31,488 nucleotides of DNA from a virus. Made by a program: the position numbers and the translations under genes. The notes under the pieces are model-generated. The model did no database searches. It saw only the letters and a list, made by a program, of their open reading frames with translations, and had not been told where the DNA came from. Shown one piece after another: positions 21,272-29,895 of this stretch. How positions within the stretch are numbered: position 1 is the first letter of the stretch; every line of letters begins with the position of its first letter. The DNA lies in the IMG/VR virus record IMGVR_UViG_3300042293_000272, positions 1 to 31,488 of that record; one strand, written 5' to 3'.

Positions 21272-23424
21272 GTTCAAAGTTACTTGTAAATAATTATCTA
21301 ATTGACTTGTCGAATGATGTGGCGGTTCCTATTACTTTCTCGGTTGCGGATGTGAAACAACCTCAAAGCAGAACAAGATCATTCAGTAAATCAATTGACA
21401 TTCCCGGCACTTCAAATAACTTAAGGTTTTTCACTTCGGCATTTGGATTGGCTACTGATGGAACGGGGAATGAGTTTACAATTTTCAATCCTTCATTAAA
21501 AGCACCTTGCAATTATTTCAAAGATGACTTGTTAATATTTTCAGGTCAACTTCAATTAACGAACGTAAAAAAAGTAAATGGTGATTATTCATTCAGTTGC
21601 ATTCTTTATTCCAATATCGTAGATTATTTTGCTGAATTAAAAAACAAGAAATTAAGCGAGTTAGGGTGGGGAGAGTATAACCATAACTTGAATGCTTTAA
21701 ATATTACAAAGAGTTGGGATAGTACAATTAAAATAAATGGCACTTCAGTTAATAATTTTGACAGCAAAGGCGGTAAAAGTCCAAAGGGAAAAGGATACGT
21801 TTATCCACTTATTAACTATGGTTACCCAACACCATTAAACACGAATGTTTACAAGGTTACTGATTTGATTCCTTATGTTTATGCGAGGGAATGTTTGACA
21901 AAGATTTTTAAATTCATAGGATTAACGATTAACAATTTAGATACTGATTTTATAAATACCTTAGATTTCAAAAGGTTGATTTATGGTTCTTCAGGTGGGG
22001 AAAAATTAAGGATTAGCACAGCTGAAAAAGCGGCTAGGCGTTTGGAGTTAACAAACATTTATGAGGGTGTAAAGGTTTTGCCTTCTCAGTATTATTACTA
22101 TTTTTTTGTAAATTACGTTTTACAAGGGAATTTATTAAAAGGTACGTTTATACCATCAACCAATAAAACAACAATACAAAATGGAGTTATAACTATTCCT
22201 GCAACAGGGAAGTATAATTTAAGTTACACAACAAAATACAAGGTAACTTCTGCAACTAATTTAAATGTAAATGATTTTTCAAAGATTCTTATTTATAGAA
22301 ATGGAATTATTATAAACACAGCCCCCTTTGGAATTACTAAAACAAACAACGAAATAACAATTTCTTTTAATACCGATATTGATTGCTCTATTTCGGATAA
22401 AATAGAATTAAAGTTTTTATTATCTTTAGAAGTTACACCTGATAATTTGACCGTTTACAATTTGAACTATGATTTTTACGATGGTACTTTAACAGTAAAC
22501 GCTATTGATGGAGTAATAACAGATGAATCTATTATTGAAGTAGGTACCTTGCTTCCTGATATTACTTGTTCTGAGTTTTTGAGTGGCATTATATCAATGT
22601 TCAATCTTTACATAACAGATGCAATAGATAGCAAGGTAAGCATTTATACTATTAATGAATATTATGGTAAAGATTATAAGAACTATTTAGACTGGACGAA
22701 TAAAGTTGATCATAGCAAAGAAATAATTATTAATTCAGCTTCATTGATTGAGGGGAAAAATTATCAGTTTAAATGGAGTGCTGAAAAGGATTACTATAAT
22801 GACTTGTATTTAAAAGCTAGTAAAAAAACTTTTGGGAATTTTAATTATGAAGTTGAAGACACTTTTAAGACGGGGGATAAAGTTTGGCAGTTGCCATTTG
22901 CTCAATACGTACCCGTTAATATGAATGGCTTAGTAATCCCTCAAATATATACTATTGACAATGGGGCCGCAAAGACTTACAAGGGTAAAGGATTACTTAC
23001 ATTTTACAATGGCTTGTATATTGGTCAAGTTGTAATACGAAAAGATAATTTAACATTAGATACTACCTATCAAAACTATCCTCTTGTTCATCATTTTAAT
23101 TTTGAAATAAATGATACTCTTTTAACTTTTCCAAAGTGGGATTTACATTTTGAAACTAGAGAGGTTCGTTTTGATAAAATAGATAAAGTACCGACATTAA
23201 ATTTATTCAATAGGTTTCACGAAAAAAACATAAAAGAAATTACAAGCAAAAGTTCTAAGCTAATTGAAATATATATTAAATTAACGAGCAAAGAAATTTT
23301 AAGCATTGATTTTAAAAAACTAATCATGATTGAGGGTGTGCTTTACAAGTTGAATTTAATTAGTGATTTTGATTCCGATGCTTATGAAAGTACGAAAGTT
23401 GAACTATTAAAATTCATACCATAA
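21268..23424 (+). CDS. Large tail-tip/baseplate hub-like protein
   Basis: This 718-residue protein has an N-terminal region (SKLLVNNYLIDLSNDVAVP, then SRTRSFSKSIDIPGTSNN) typical of a hub-like structural family of Bacteroidetes phages. There follow strand-rich segments, one long linker-like insert around residues 270-400, and a second globular part (YNDLYLKASKKTFGNFNYEV). It shares no lytic motif with tail-tip peptidases. With the preceding protein it probably forms the tail tip that carries receptor-binding proteins. Confidence 0.65.
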   Translation: MSSKLLVNNYLIDLSNDVAVPITFSVADVKQPQSRTRSFSKSIDIPGTSNNLRFFTSAFGLATDGTGNEFTIFNPSLKAPCNYFKDDLLIFSGQLQLTNVKKVNGDYSFSCILYSNIVDYFAELKNKKLSELGWGEYNHNLNALNITKSWDSTIKINGTSVNNFDSKGGKSPKGKGYVYPLINYGYPTPLNTNVYKVTDLIPYVYARECLTKIFKFIGLTINNLDTDFINTLDFKRLIYGSSGGEKLRISTAEKAARRLELTNIYEGVKVLPSQYYYYFFVNYVLQGNLLKGTFIPSTNKTTIQNGVITIPATGKYNLSYTTKYKVTSATNLNVNDFSKILIYRNGIIINTAPFGITKTNNEITISFNTDIDCSISDKIELKFLLSLEVTPDNLTVYNLNYDFYDGTLTVNAIDGVITDESIIEVGTLLPDITCSEFLSGIISMFNLYITDAIDSKVSIYTINEYYGKDYKNYLDWTNKVDHSKEIIINSASLIEGKNYQFKWSAEKDYYNDLYLKASKKTFGNFNYEVEDTFKTGDKVWQLPFAQYVPVNMNGLVIPQIYTIDNGAAKTYKGKGLLTFYNGLYIGQVVIRKDNLTLDTTYQNYPLVHHFNFEINDTLLTFPKWDLHFETREVRFDKIDKVPTLNLFNRFHEKNIKEITSKSSKLIEIYIKLTSKEILSIDFKKLIMIEGVLYKLNLISDFDSDAYESTKVELLKFIP

Positions 23425-23972
23425 TGGCAGTACCGTTAATATACGATATAGAAGTAACTGATTTGTATATCCTACAAAGCTATCAAATTGTGCCAAACAT
23501 TCCTTGGTCTTTGACAAATGTACTTACCGAAGCTAACGACAAAGAGTGGGGATATTTTAACACAGAACAAATAAAAGATTTGCAAGGTGCTGGAGCTTAC
23601 GCAGCAAATGCTGTAAGTGTTGGTTTTTATTTACCTTCACTTTTAGAGCTTCAAAAGTTGTATGATTTCGATAGTTCTTATTTTGTAAACGGTGGGCTTT
23701 GGTCTTCTGAAGAAGAAAGCTTAACGAGTGCTTATTATTTGGATTCAAATGGCACGATTCAAATAGCTTTAAAAAGTGATACAACGATTGACGTTTCATC
23801 CATGCGAAGATTGTCAATAGTTGTGACTTCAACGATTGCAGAGTTACCATACCAGTCAAAGAATGCTGATATTATTTATGGCGGTTCTAATTCAATAGAT
23901 GAGGACGTTTATAAAATGCTAGGCGGCAAAAATGGAATAAGTAAAAATTCAAATATATTAAGAGATGAGTGA
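23424..23972 (+). CDS. Tail protein with DUF1566 (C-type-lectin-like) domain
   Basis: This 182-residue protein has a core at about 65-135 showing the DUF1566 pattern: FYLPSLLELQKLY (68-80), GLWSSEEESLTSAYYLDSNG (91-110) and MRRLSIVV (127-134). This fold is related to C-type lectin and formylglycine-enzyme domains and often displays variable ligand-binding surfaces at phage tail tips. No reverse transcriptase or template repeat was seen, so it is not a diversity-generating target here. Its start overlaps the preceding stop by a single base. Confidence 0.7.
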   Translation: MAVPLIYDIEVTDLYILQSYQIVPNIPWSLTNVLTEANDKEWGYFNTEQIKDLQGAGAYAANAVSVGFYLPSLLELQKLYDFDSSYFVNGGLWSSEEESLTSAYYLDSNGTIQIALKSDTTIDVSSMRRLSIVVTSTIAELPYQSKNADIIYGGSNSIDEDVYKMLGGKNGISKNSNILRDE

Positions 23973-24615
23973 TGAAACTAGAAGAATAATATTAAAACAT
24001 GGGACAGGCGTTCCTACTATTCCAACTTCAAACGATCATAGAGATGGCACATGGATAGCTACTGATATTTATCCGTATGAAATTTACGTTGATGGAGTGA
24101 CGGGTTTGATGTACATTAATTCAGGGGGGTTAATAAACGAAATCATAACTGATTTGGGTACAAAAACTTTTGCTACTTATAACGACATTCAGAACCAAAC
24201 TGCAGCGGTCATAAACACTGGCTATGCGGTGAAGTTTAGAACCTTAAATTTATCTAGTGGCATAAGTGTTGTGACTGATACTAAAATAACTTTACAGAAT
24301 GCTGGCTTTTATAATTTGTCAATTGATTTACAGTTTTTAAACACCGATAATCAAGAGCATGATGCGAATGTATGGATTAAAAAAAACGGTACAAATATTG
24401 TTTCTAGTAATGGAGTGGCTAGTATTCCTGCAACGCATGGAGGGATTCATGGTCATAGTTTATTTACAAAGAACTTTTTAATTCAAGGCGTTGCAACTGA
24501 TTATTTCGAGGTGTTTTTTAGTGTTACAAATACACTTGTATCTTTGGCTTATTATGCTGCTGCGAGTCCTTCACCATCTACACCTTCAGCTCAATTCACT
24601 ATAAACCAACTTTAA
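23965..24615 (+). CDS. Receptor-binding/tip protein with C1q/TNF-like beta domain
   Basis: This 216-residue protein starts with RRIILKHGTGVPTIPTSNDH, a short adaptor common at the N-terminus of phage tip proteins. Residues about 75-216 form a jelly-roll-like domain: GFYNLSIDLQFLN, DANVWIKKNGTNIVSS, TDYFEVFFSVTNTLVSL and a final AQFTINQL strand. C1q-like folds of this kind form trimers at fibre tips. It lies just before the tape measure gene, 3 bp apart. Confidence 0.62.
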   Translation: MSDETRRIILKHGTGVPTIPTSNDHRDGTWIATDIYPYEIYVDGVTGLMYINSGGLINEIITDLGTKTFATYNDIQNQTAAVINTGYAVKFRTLNLSSGISVVTDTKITLQNAGFYNLSIDLQFLNTDNQEHDANVWIKKNGTNIVSSNGVASIPATHGGIHGHSLFTKNFLIQGVATDYFEVFFSVTNTLVSLAYYAAASPSPSTPSAQFTINQL

Positions 24616-24618
24616 GAA

Positions 24619-26796
24619 ATGGAAACTATTATATTTGATGTAAAAGTAAATACCAACAACGCTGCTACTGATGTTAAAAAAGTAGGGGATAGTGTTAAGG
24701 GGTTAAAGTCTGAAGGGGAGAATGCTGGCAAGTCGTTTACTAATTTACGTACTGAATTAAAAAAGTTAAATATTCAGCTTCAGAATTTAGATCCTGCAAG
24801 CGAAGCCTTTAAGGTTGCGTCTAATAGAGCTGGTGAAATTAAAATGGCTATGCGAGATGTTGGGGATGCAATATCCGATGCCGACCCTGAGAAGTCATTT
24901 GGTAAATTTGTGAGGGGAGCGCAGGCCGCTGCAAATGGGTTTCAAATAGTGACCGCCGCTCAAGGGTTGTTTGGTACTGAAAGCAAAAAGACTCAAGAAG
25001 CTCTTTTAAAAGTTCAATCTGCAATGGCATTAACTCAAGGTTTAGGTCAATTTAAAGAGATGAAGAACGATTTAATGGACGTTGCCTCATCAATTAAAAA
25101 TGGAGTCGTTAAGGCTTTTGCTAGTTTGTCGGTTGCTCAAATGGCTTCGGCTGCTGAAACAGGTACTTTGACTTTTTTACAAAGAGGTTATGCCCTAGCG
25201 GTCGGAACGTCAACGGGAGCAATGAAAGCCTTTAGAATTGCTTTAGTATCAACTGGTATTGGTGCTTTGGTTGTTGGAATAGGCATATTAGTTGGTAAAA
25301 TGATGGAGTTTATGGGTGCGGCGGATGCGGCTACTCGTGCAAATGATAGGTTAAATGTTTCACTTGAAAGGCAAGAAAAAGCAATGGATAGGGCAAAAAC
25401 AAAACTTCAAAGTAAAGTTGAACATGATATAAAAATGGCTGAGTTAGCTGGCAAATCTGCAAAGGAACAAAACGATATTAGAGAAAAGGGATTAAAAGAT
25501 GAAATGGAAATAAATTCAAAATTAATAAAAATAAATGAAGAAGCTGCAAAAACGAAAAGAAATAAAGAAATTGCAGCTATGGTAGATGATGACAAAGAAA
25601 CTGCGGCTAAATTAAGGGGAGAAATTGAAACTGCAAATACAAAGATAAGAGTTAACAAAGATGCAAATGAAAAGCTAAGATATAGTGTAATTGAAAACAA
25701 TGCACAATTAAAAAAAGATGCTTCCGATGCTGCAAAAGAAAAGGCAAAAGAATTGAAAGCTCAAAATGAACAAGCGGCAAAACAAAATGAACAAGCGAAA
25801 AAAGAAAAGAAAGCTGCAAACGAACAGAATGCAAAAGACCAACTAGAACTAGAACGAAAAGTTATTGATTTAACTTTGGCTAATGTTGTTGATGCTAATT
25901 TAAGGGAGCAACTTATTTTAAAAGAAAAACACAAAAGGGAACTTGAAGACTTAAAAACTCAGTACGGTAAGAAAAAAGAATTTATAGAACTTGAAAAGCA
26001 ATTAAAAATATCACAAAATAAAGAACTTGAAAAAATTGAAAATCAAGCAAGGGATAAAAAAACTGCTGGGTTAATTGCTGATTTTGATGCTAATGAAATG
26101 GCAAGTAATAATAGAGCAAAAGCACAAATAGAGAATGATATTAGAATACTAGAGAAAAACTTTCAGGACACGCAAGCTAAAAAACTAGAACTTGAAACTT
26201 TGGACTTTGAACAAAAGAAAGCCGCTGCAATTGGTAATAATGCTGAACTTATTGCGATAGGAGCACAACACGCTCTTAATGTAGAGGCAATTACTGAAGA
26301 GTCAAAGAATAGACAAATACAAATTGATCAAGCTTTGTTTGATGCAAAATTAGAACTTGCTAATAGTATAGGTAATATCTTTGGAGCTATATCTGGACTG
26401 TTTGAAAAAAACATAGCAGCACAAAAAGCCTTCGCAATTGCTGAACTTGCTATTAATACCGCTACTGCATACGTGAAAGGATTGGCTATTGCTCAAAGTG
26501 CTTCAATACAAACAAGCCCTTTTGCTTTTCCTTTATTCTACGCTTCACAAGTGGGAGCTATTTTAAATGCAGTTGGAAAAGCAAAAAGCATTTTGAAAGC
26601 TGGTCCAAGTGTTTCAGCTCCGACAATACCAAGTGCAACAAAAGGTGGTGGCGGTACAAACAATGCAATTACCGATAATAATCAAGGAGAGCAAACTTCG
26701 CAAAATGTTATTAAAGTAGTGGTTTTGGATTCCGACATAACCAAGCAACAGCAACAAACAACGAAGGTAAAAGCTGTAAGTACAATAATTGGATAA
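24619..26796 (+). CDS. Tail length tape measure protein
   Basis: This 725-residue protein starts VKVNTNNAATDVKKVGDSVK, as in other tape measure proteins of Bacteroidetes phages. There is one hydrophobic segment at about 207-228 (IALVSTGIGALVVGIGILVG), a very charged coiled coil over about 240-560, and a second hydrophobic patch near 610-660 (FAIAELAINTATAYVKGLAI). At 0.15 nm per residue the length predicts a tail of about 110 nm, consistent with a siphovirus. No peptidase or lysozyme motif is visible. Confidence 0.8.
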   Translation: METIIFDVKVNTNNAATDVKKVGDSVKGLKSEGENAGKSFTNLRTELKKLNIQLQNLDPASEAFKVASNRAGEIKMAMRDVGDAISDADPEKSFGKFVRGAQAAANGFQIVTAAQGLFGTESKKTQEALLKVQSAMALTQGLGQFKEMKNDLMDVASSIKNGVVKAFASLSVAQMASAAETGTLTFLQRGYALAVGTSTGAMKAFRIALVSTGIGALVVGIGILVGKMMEFMGAADAATRANDRLNVSLERQEKAMDRAKTKLQSKVEHDIKMAELAGKSAKEQNDIREKGLKDEMEINSKLIKINEEAAKTKRNKEIAAMVDDDKETAAKLRGEIETANTKIRVNKDANEKLRYSVIENNAQLKKDASDAAKEKAKELKAQNEQAAKQNEQAKKEKKAANEQNAKDQLELERKVIDLTLANVVDANLREQLILKEKHKRELEDLKTQYGKKKEFIELEKQLKISQNKELEKIENQARDKKTAGLIADFDANEMASNNRAKAQIENDIRILEKNFQDTQAKKLELETLDFEQKKAAAIGNNAELIAIGAQHALNVEAITEESKNRQIQIDQALFDAKLELANSIGNIFGAISGLFEKNIAAQKAFAIAELAINTATAYVKGLAIAQSASIQTSPFAFPLFYASQVGAILNAVGKAKSILKAGPSVSAPTIPSATKGGGGTNNAITDNNQGEQTSQNVIKVVVLDSDITKQQQQTTKVKAVSTIIG

Positions 26797-26851
26797 AAAA
26801 AATAAAAATAAATTTGTTTATATTAAAAATTTTATTATTAACTTTGGATTT

Positions 26852-27376
26852 ATGTTACCATTCTACGAATTAATAATTGATGACAGTAAGGAAAGCGGTG
26901 TTGACTTCAACTCGCTAGTAGAATATCCTGCTCATCAAAAAAACTTTATAGCATTCAACAAGAATGAAAAAAGGTATTATTTCAATGAAGAAAAAAAAAT
27001 AGTGTTCGGTGTTATGATGGCGGCTAATTTACCAATTTTCAGAAACAGTCCATTTGACCACTACGTTGTGTTTAAGCCTGAAACGATTTCACAAATAAGA
27101 ACTAAATTCCATAAGCTAGGATTTAAAGATAATGTGAATGCCGAACACAACAAAAAAGTAAATGATGTAAGAATGATTAAAAGTTTTATTCTTACTGATT
27201 TAAAATTAATGCCTGAAGGTTTTGAGAAACAAAATATAAATATCGGCTCATGGTTTGGAGCGTACAAGATAGATAGCCCTGCCATTTGGTCGAAGATAAA
27301 AAAAGGTGAATTCAATGGCTTCTCAGTTGAGGGGTGGTTTGAAAAAAAAGAATTGCAACTAAAAAAAAATAAATAA
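26852..27376 (+). CDS. XkdF-like prohead protease
   Basis: The ATG at 26852 gives 174 residues. A TTG at 26789 would prepend a Lys-rich segment with no family resemblance. Visible pattern: VVFGVMMAANLPIFR-type segment (50-64), HYVVFKPETIS (70-80), NAEHN with H99, KSFIL with S111, and GAYKIDSPAIWSKIKKGEFN followed by GFSVEGWFE (155-163). This is the XkdF (S78-type) serine protease family that matures the head shell, with H99 and S111 as candidate catalytic residues. TAACTTTG at 26839-26846 with an upstream TTTG 22 bp away is only a weak promoter candidate. Scaffold and capsid genes follow. Confidence 0.78.
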   Translation: MLPFYELIIDDSKESGVDFNSLVEYPAHQKNFIAFNKNEKRYYFNEEKKIVFGVMMAANLPIFRNSPFDHYVVFKPETISQIRTKFHKLGFKDNVNAEHNKKVNDVRMIKSFILTDLKLMPEGFEKQNINIGSWFGAYKIDSPAIWSKIKKGEFNGFSVEGWFEKKELQLKKNK

Positions 27377-27378
27377 AT

Positions 27379-27867
27379 ATGAAAAAAACAATTTGGGAAT
27401 TGATGGGATTTTCGTCTGAAGATGAAAAAATCGAAATTGTATTTTCTGAAGTTAGCACGGTTGATGGTGTTGTATTAAGCTACGAGGGTGATTTTGTAGT
27501 AGGCACACTTTTGACAGTAACTGCTGAAGATGGTACAATGATGCCTGCTCCTGCTGGTCCGCACCAAGTGGATGTTGAAGGAGTGATTAAAATGATTGAA
27601 CTTGATGAGTTAGGAGCAATCCTATCGATTGAAGATGTAATTGAAGAAGAGCCGATGTCTGAAGAAACAAACACAACAGAAGAGGTGATGAGCCAAGTTG
27701 CTGAAGTGTTAAAAGTATCTCTGGAAGACATCAACGCTCGATTTACAGCATTGGAAAACGAACTAAAAACTTTGAAAGAAATCAAAGAAAGTAAATTTAA
27801 AAACGAAACAAAAAAAGTAACTGAAGAAAAGGCTTTGTCTATTTCTGAAATTTTAAAAAATAAATAA
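27379..27867 (+). CDS. Head scaffolding protein
   Basis: This 162-residue acidic protein has a globular N-terminal half (VVLSYEGDFVVGTLLTV, APAGPHQVDVEGVIKMIEL). There follow an acidic linker (EEEPMSEETNTTEEV) and a C-terminal coiled coil (ARFTALENELKTLKEIKESK). The last residues (ALSISEILKNK) are a typical capsid-binding tail. Its position between protease and major capsid genes and this layout indicate a scaffold that is cleaved out after shell assembly. Confidence 0.78.
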   Translation: MKKTIWELMGFSSEDEKIEIVFSEVSTVDGVVLSYEGDFVVGTLLTVTAEDGTMMPAPAGPHQVDVEGVIKMIELDELGAILSIEDVIEEEPMSEETNTTEEVMSQVAEVLKVSLEDINARFTALENELKTLKEIKESKFKNETKKVTEEKALSISEILKNK

Positions 27868-27869
27868 AA

Positions 27870-28838
27870 ATGGGAAAATTTGAAAAAACATTAAAAGAAA
27901 AATTTGGTATCAACGTAGCTGGATTAGCGGCTTGGACTGATAACACTTTACCAAACATTGAAAGTGATTTAATTGCTAACTCTGATTTTTTATCTATGCT
28001 TTCTTTGGAAACAGGATTAAAAGGAACTAGAGAAATAGCTTTACTTTCTATGAGTGTGCCTTTGAAAGCGAAAGCGGCTTGTACTCCTTCACCTGATGGT
28101 TCTGTTGTATTGACTAAAAAGAACTTGTCAACAGTGCCATTATACCAAGGTGTGACGTTTTGTAATGAGTCTTTAAATTCTACAATGTATCAAGTGTTAA
28201 ACACTTTGGGAATGAAAATGCAAAATGGTCAATTGCCTGCAGATTTAGAGGTTATTGTAATGTCTTATTTACTTAAGATGTCACAAAAGAAAGCTCAAGA
28301 TTTAGTTTGGTTAGGTGTCACTACTTCTGGAAATCCTGATTTAGTTCATTTTAACGGATTGATTAAACAATTTTTAGACGATGCTGCAATTTTGAAAACA
28401 ACTACTACTTACGCAACTATTGATTCAACAAATGCTTATTCTGCTGCGGTTGAGGTTTACAAAGCTATTCCTGCTGATTTATTAGATTCAGGTAAAGAAG
28501 TTGCAATATTTACAGGACGTACTGAAGCTTTAAACATTTTAGCTCAATACAATGCGGCTAATCCTTACACTCAAATTACACCTGAAAACATCGGAGGATC
28601 TTTGAAATTCTTATTGCCTTTGACAAATATTTATGTTCAAACAGTACCTCAATTAAATGGTTTAAATTTGATTTATGCTTTTGCTCCTTCATATGTTTTT
28701 CTAGGTGTTGATTCTCCAGAAGACCAATCGTTTGATGTTAAATACAACGATTATACTGAAGAACTAAAAGCTGAAGCTTCATTCAGATTGGGTGTAACTT
28801 ATGTTTTTCCACAATATATCGTAAAACTTAAGAAATAA
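27870..28838 (+). CDS. Major capsid protein
   Basis: This 322-residue protein begins with a short helical region (MGKFEKTLKEKFGINVAGLA). The rest is mixed alpha/beta, including GVTFCNESLNSTMYQVLN, VYKAIPADLLDSGKEVAIFTG and a C-terminal FRLGVTYVFPQYIVKLKK strand. Order (protease, scaffold, capsid), size and the ADLLDSGKEVAIFTG segment are as expected for an HK97-fold shell protein in this phage group. The stop overlaps the next start by one base. Confidence 0.83.
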   Translation: MGKFEKTLKEKFGINVAGLAAWTDNTLPNIESDLIANSDFLSMLSLETGLKGTREIALLSMSVPLKAKAACTPSPDGSVVLTKKNLSTVPLYQGVTFCNESLNSTMYQVLNTLGMKMQNGQLPADLEVIVMSYLLKMSQKKAQDLVWLGVTTSGNPDLVHFNGLIKQFLDDAAILKTTTTYATIDSTNAYSAAVEVYKAIPADLLDSGKEVAIFTGRTEALNILAQYNAANPYTQITPENIGGSLKFLLPLTNIYVQTVPQLNGLNLIYAFAPSYVFLGVDSPEDQSFDVKYNDYTEELKAEASFRLGVTYVFPQYIVKLKK

Positions 28839-29347
28839 TGGCGTGTGAAGTAATCTCAGGATTCAATAACGGCAGTGCTTGTGATTCACAAGCTGGGGTT
28901 AAACAGTGGTATGTTGCCTCAACTGCTAATATTGTAACAATTGAAGTAGTGGCGGGAGCTGTTAATTCAATAACTATGGTGGCAACAAAGAAATTTTATC
29001 CAATCACTTTGGATATGCAACAATCTTTCTTTAATGACCAAGCTATCGGATCGCGTGAAAATGCTTCTTATGCTCGTGAACAATCCGCAACGATGAAATT
29101 AGCTGGTAATACTGCTAGTGATATAGTTGCACTTGAGGACATGGGAAGAGGAAGAGTAACTTTAATCGCTGCTTTGCAAGACGGCACTTATGAAGTACTA
29201 GGTGTTAAAAATGGAATGAAAATGCTGGAAAACAGAACATCTGGTCAAGCAATGGAAGATTTTAATGGTAACGAGCTTGTTTTTTCAGGTAAAGAACCAT
29301 CAAAAGCTCCTAAAATTGTTATTGCTAAGATAACTCCACTATTATAA
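28838..29347 (+). CDS. Structural protein after the capsid gene (possible tail tube)
   Basis: This 169-residue beta-rich protein contains KFYPITLDMQQSFFNDQA, then SYAREQSATMKLAG and DGTYEVLGVKNGMKM, ending in GKEPSKAPKIVIAKITPLL. The layout (two sheets with a Glu/Gly-rich loop) is compatible with a tail-tube subunit, which no other gene here supplies clearly, but a head decoration protein is equally possible. A strong terminator follows at 29368, as is usual after highly expressed virion genes. Confidence 0.5.
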   Translation: MACEVISGFNNGSACDSQAGVKQWYVASTANIVTIEVVAGAVNSITMVATKKFYPITLDMQQSFFNDQAIGSRENASYAREQSATMKLAGNTASDIVALEDMGRGRVTLIAALQDGTYEVLGVKNGMKMLENRTSGQAMEDFNGNELVFSGKEPSKAPKIVIAKITPLL

Positions 29348-29367
29348 TTAGTATTAATTCATTAAGA

Positions 29368-29391
29368 GGGGTTTAAAAAGCCCCTTTTTTT
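29368..29391 (+). terminator. Intrinsic terminator behind the capsid genes
   Basis: GGGG at 29368-29371 pairs with CCCC at 29381-29384 around TTTAAAAAG, followed by seven T (29385-29391). It is in the gap between 29347 and 29403 and probably limits expression of the portal and neck genes relative to the capsid gene. Confidence 0.75.
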
Positions 29392-29402
29392 ATACTTAAA
29401 AT

Positions 29403-29597
29403 ATGGAATATAAAGACAATTATAAAAATAATTTTGCTTACTTTTATAAGATTAAAGAATATGTACTTTGTAATGAAGAAAATAAAGAATTTTTATTTAA
29501 TTTAGCACCTGAAATCTTCGTTGAAAATGATGACAATAATACAAAAAGTACAATCAAATCAAATTTGCCTGACACTTCAGGAGAAGACAACGAGTAA
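29403..29597 (+). CDS. Small acidic protein between capsid and portal modules
   Basis: This 64-residue protein has an N-terminal helix rich in Tyr and Asn (MEYKDNYKNNFAYFYKIKEY). The end is very acidic (PEIFVENDDNN, SNLPDTSGEDNE) and overlaps about 70 bp with the next gene in another frame. It could be a minor neck part or an assembly factor. It is the only coding option in this gap, but the long overlap lowers certainty. Confidence 0.5.
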   Translation: MEYKDNYKNNFAYFYKIKEYVLCNEENKEFLFNLAPEIFVENDDNNTKSTIKSNLPDTSGEDNE

Positions 29598-29895
29598 TAT
29601 ACCAAAAAATTATTTATTTAGGTTTATTTCAGAGCAAAATAGAGTTGAATATAAATGTTATTTAAACGACATTTCTATTTCGCCATCACGATTTAACCTA
29701 TTTAATTTTATTGAGTCAACAAATTTGACATTAAAACTTGGGGATTACATTTTGAAGGTGTATCAAATGCCAAACGGAGGGAGTGTTGACTATACTATTG
29801 GTAATCTTTGCGAAATAACAAAATGTAAGGTAATAACAACTCCAACTTCAACAAGTGCTTATAATGCTATAATAACATCGCAGATTTATGATTGA
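29527..29895 (+). CDS. Neck/structural protein upstream of the portal
   Basis: The ATG at 29527 gives 122 residues. A TTG six bases upstream is a less likely start. It is beta-rich: LFRFISEQNRVEYKCYLND, FIESTNLTLKLGDYILKVYQ and a Thr/Ser-rich end. Proteins with a short F-x-F opening and an LGDYILKVYQ-like core accompany portal genes in related phages. It overlaps the previous gene by 71 bp and the portal by 8 bp. Confidence 0.55.
   Translation: MMTIIQKVQSNQICLTLQEKTTSNIPKNYLFRFISEQNRVEYKCYLNDISISPSRFNLFNFIESTNLTLKLGDYILKVYQMPNGGSVDYTIGNLCEITKCKVITTPTSTSAYNAIITSQIYD

Noticed and set aside
23424-23972. Diversity-generating retroelement target in the lectin-like tail protein
   Set aside because: The fold is right, but no reverse transcriptase gene and no template repeat with adenine-rich variation were found anywhere in the window.
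25407-25834. Minus-strand ORFs within the tape measure gene
   Set aside because: These are mirror images of Lys/Glu-rich coiled-coil coding, with no start context or neighbours on that strand.
29403-29895. Programmed frameshift joining the two small genes before the portal
   Set aside because: They overlap by 71 bp, but no slippery run was found in the overlap and both have their own start codons.
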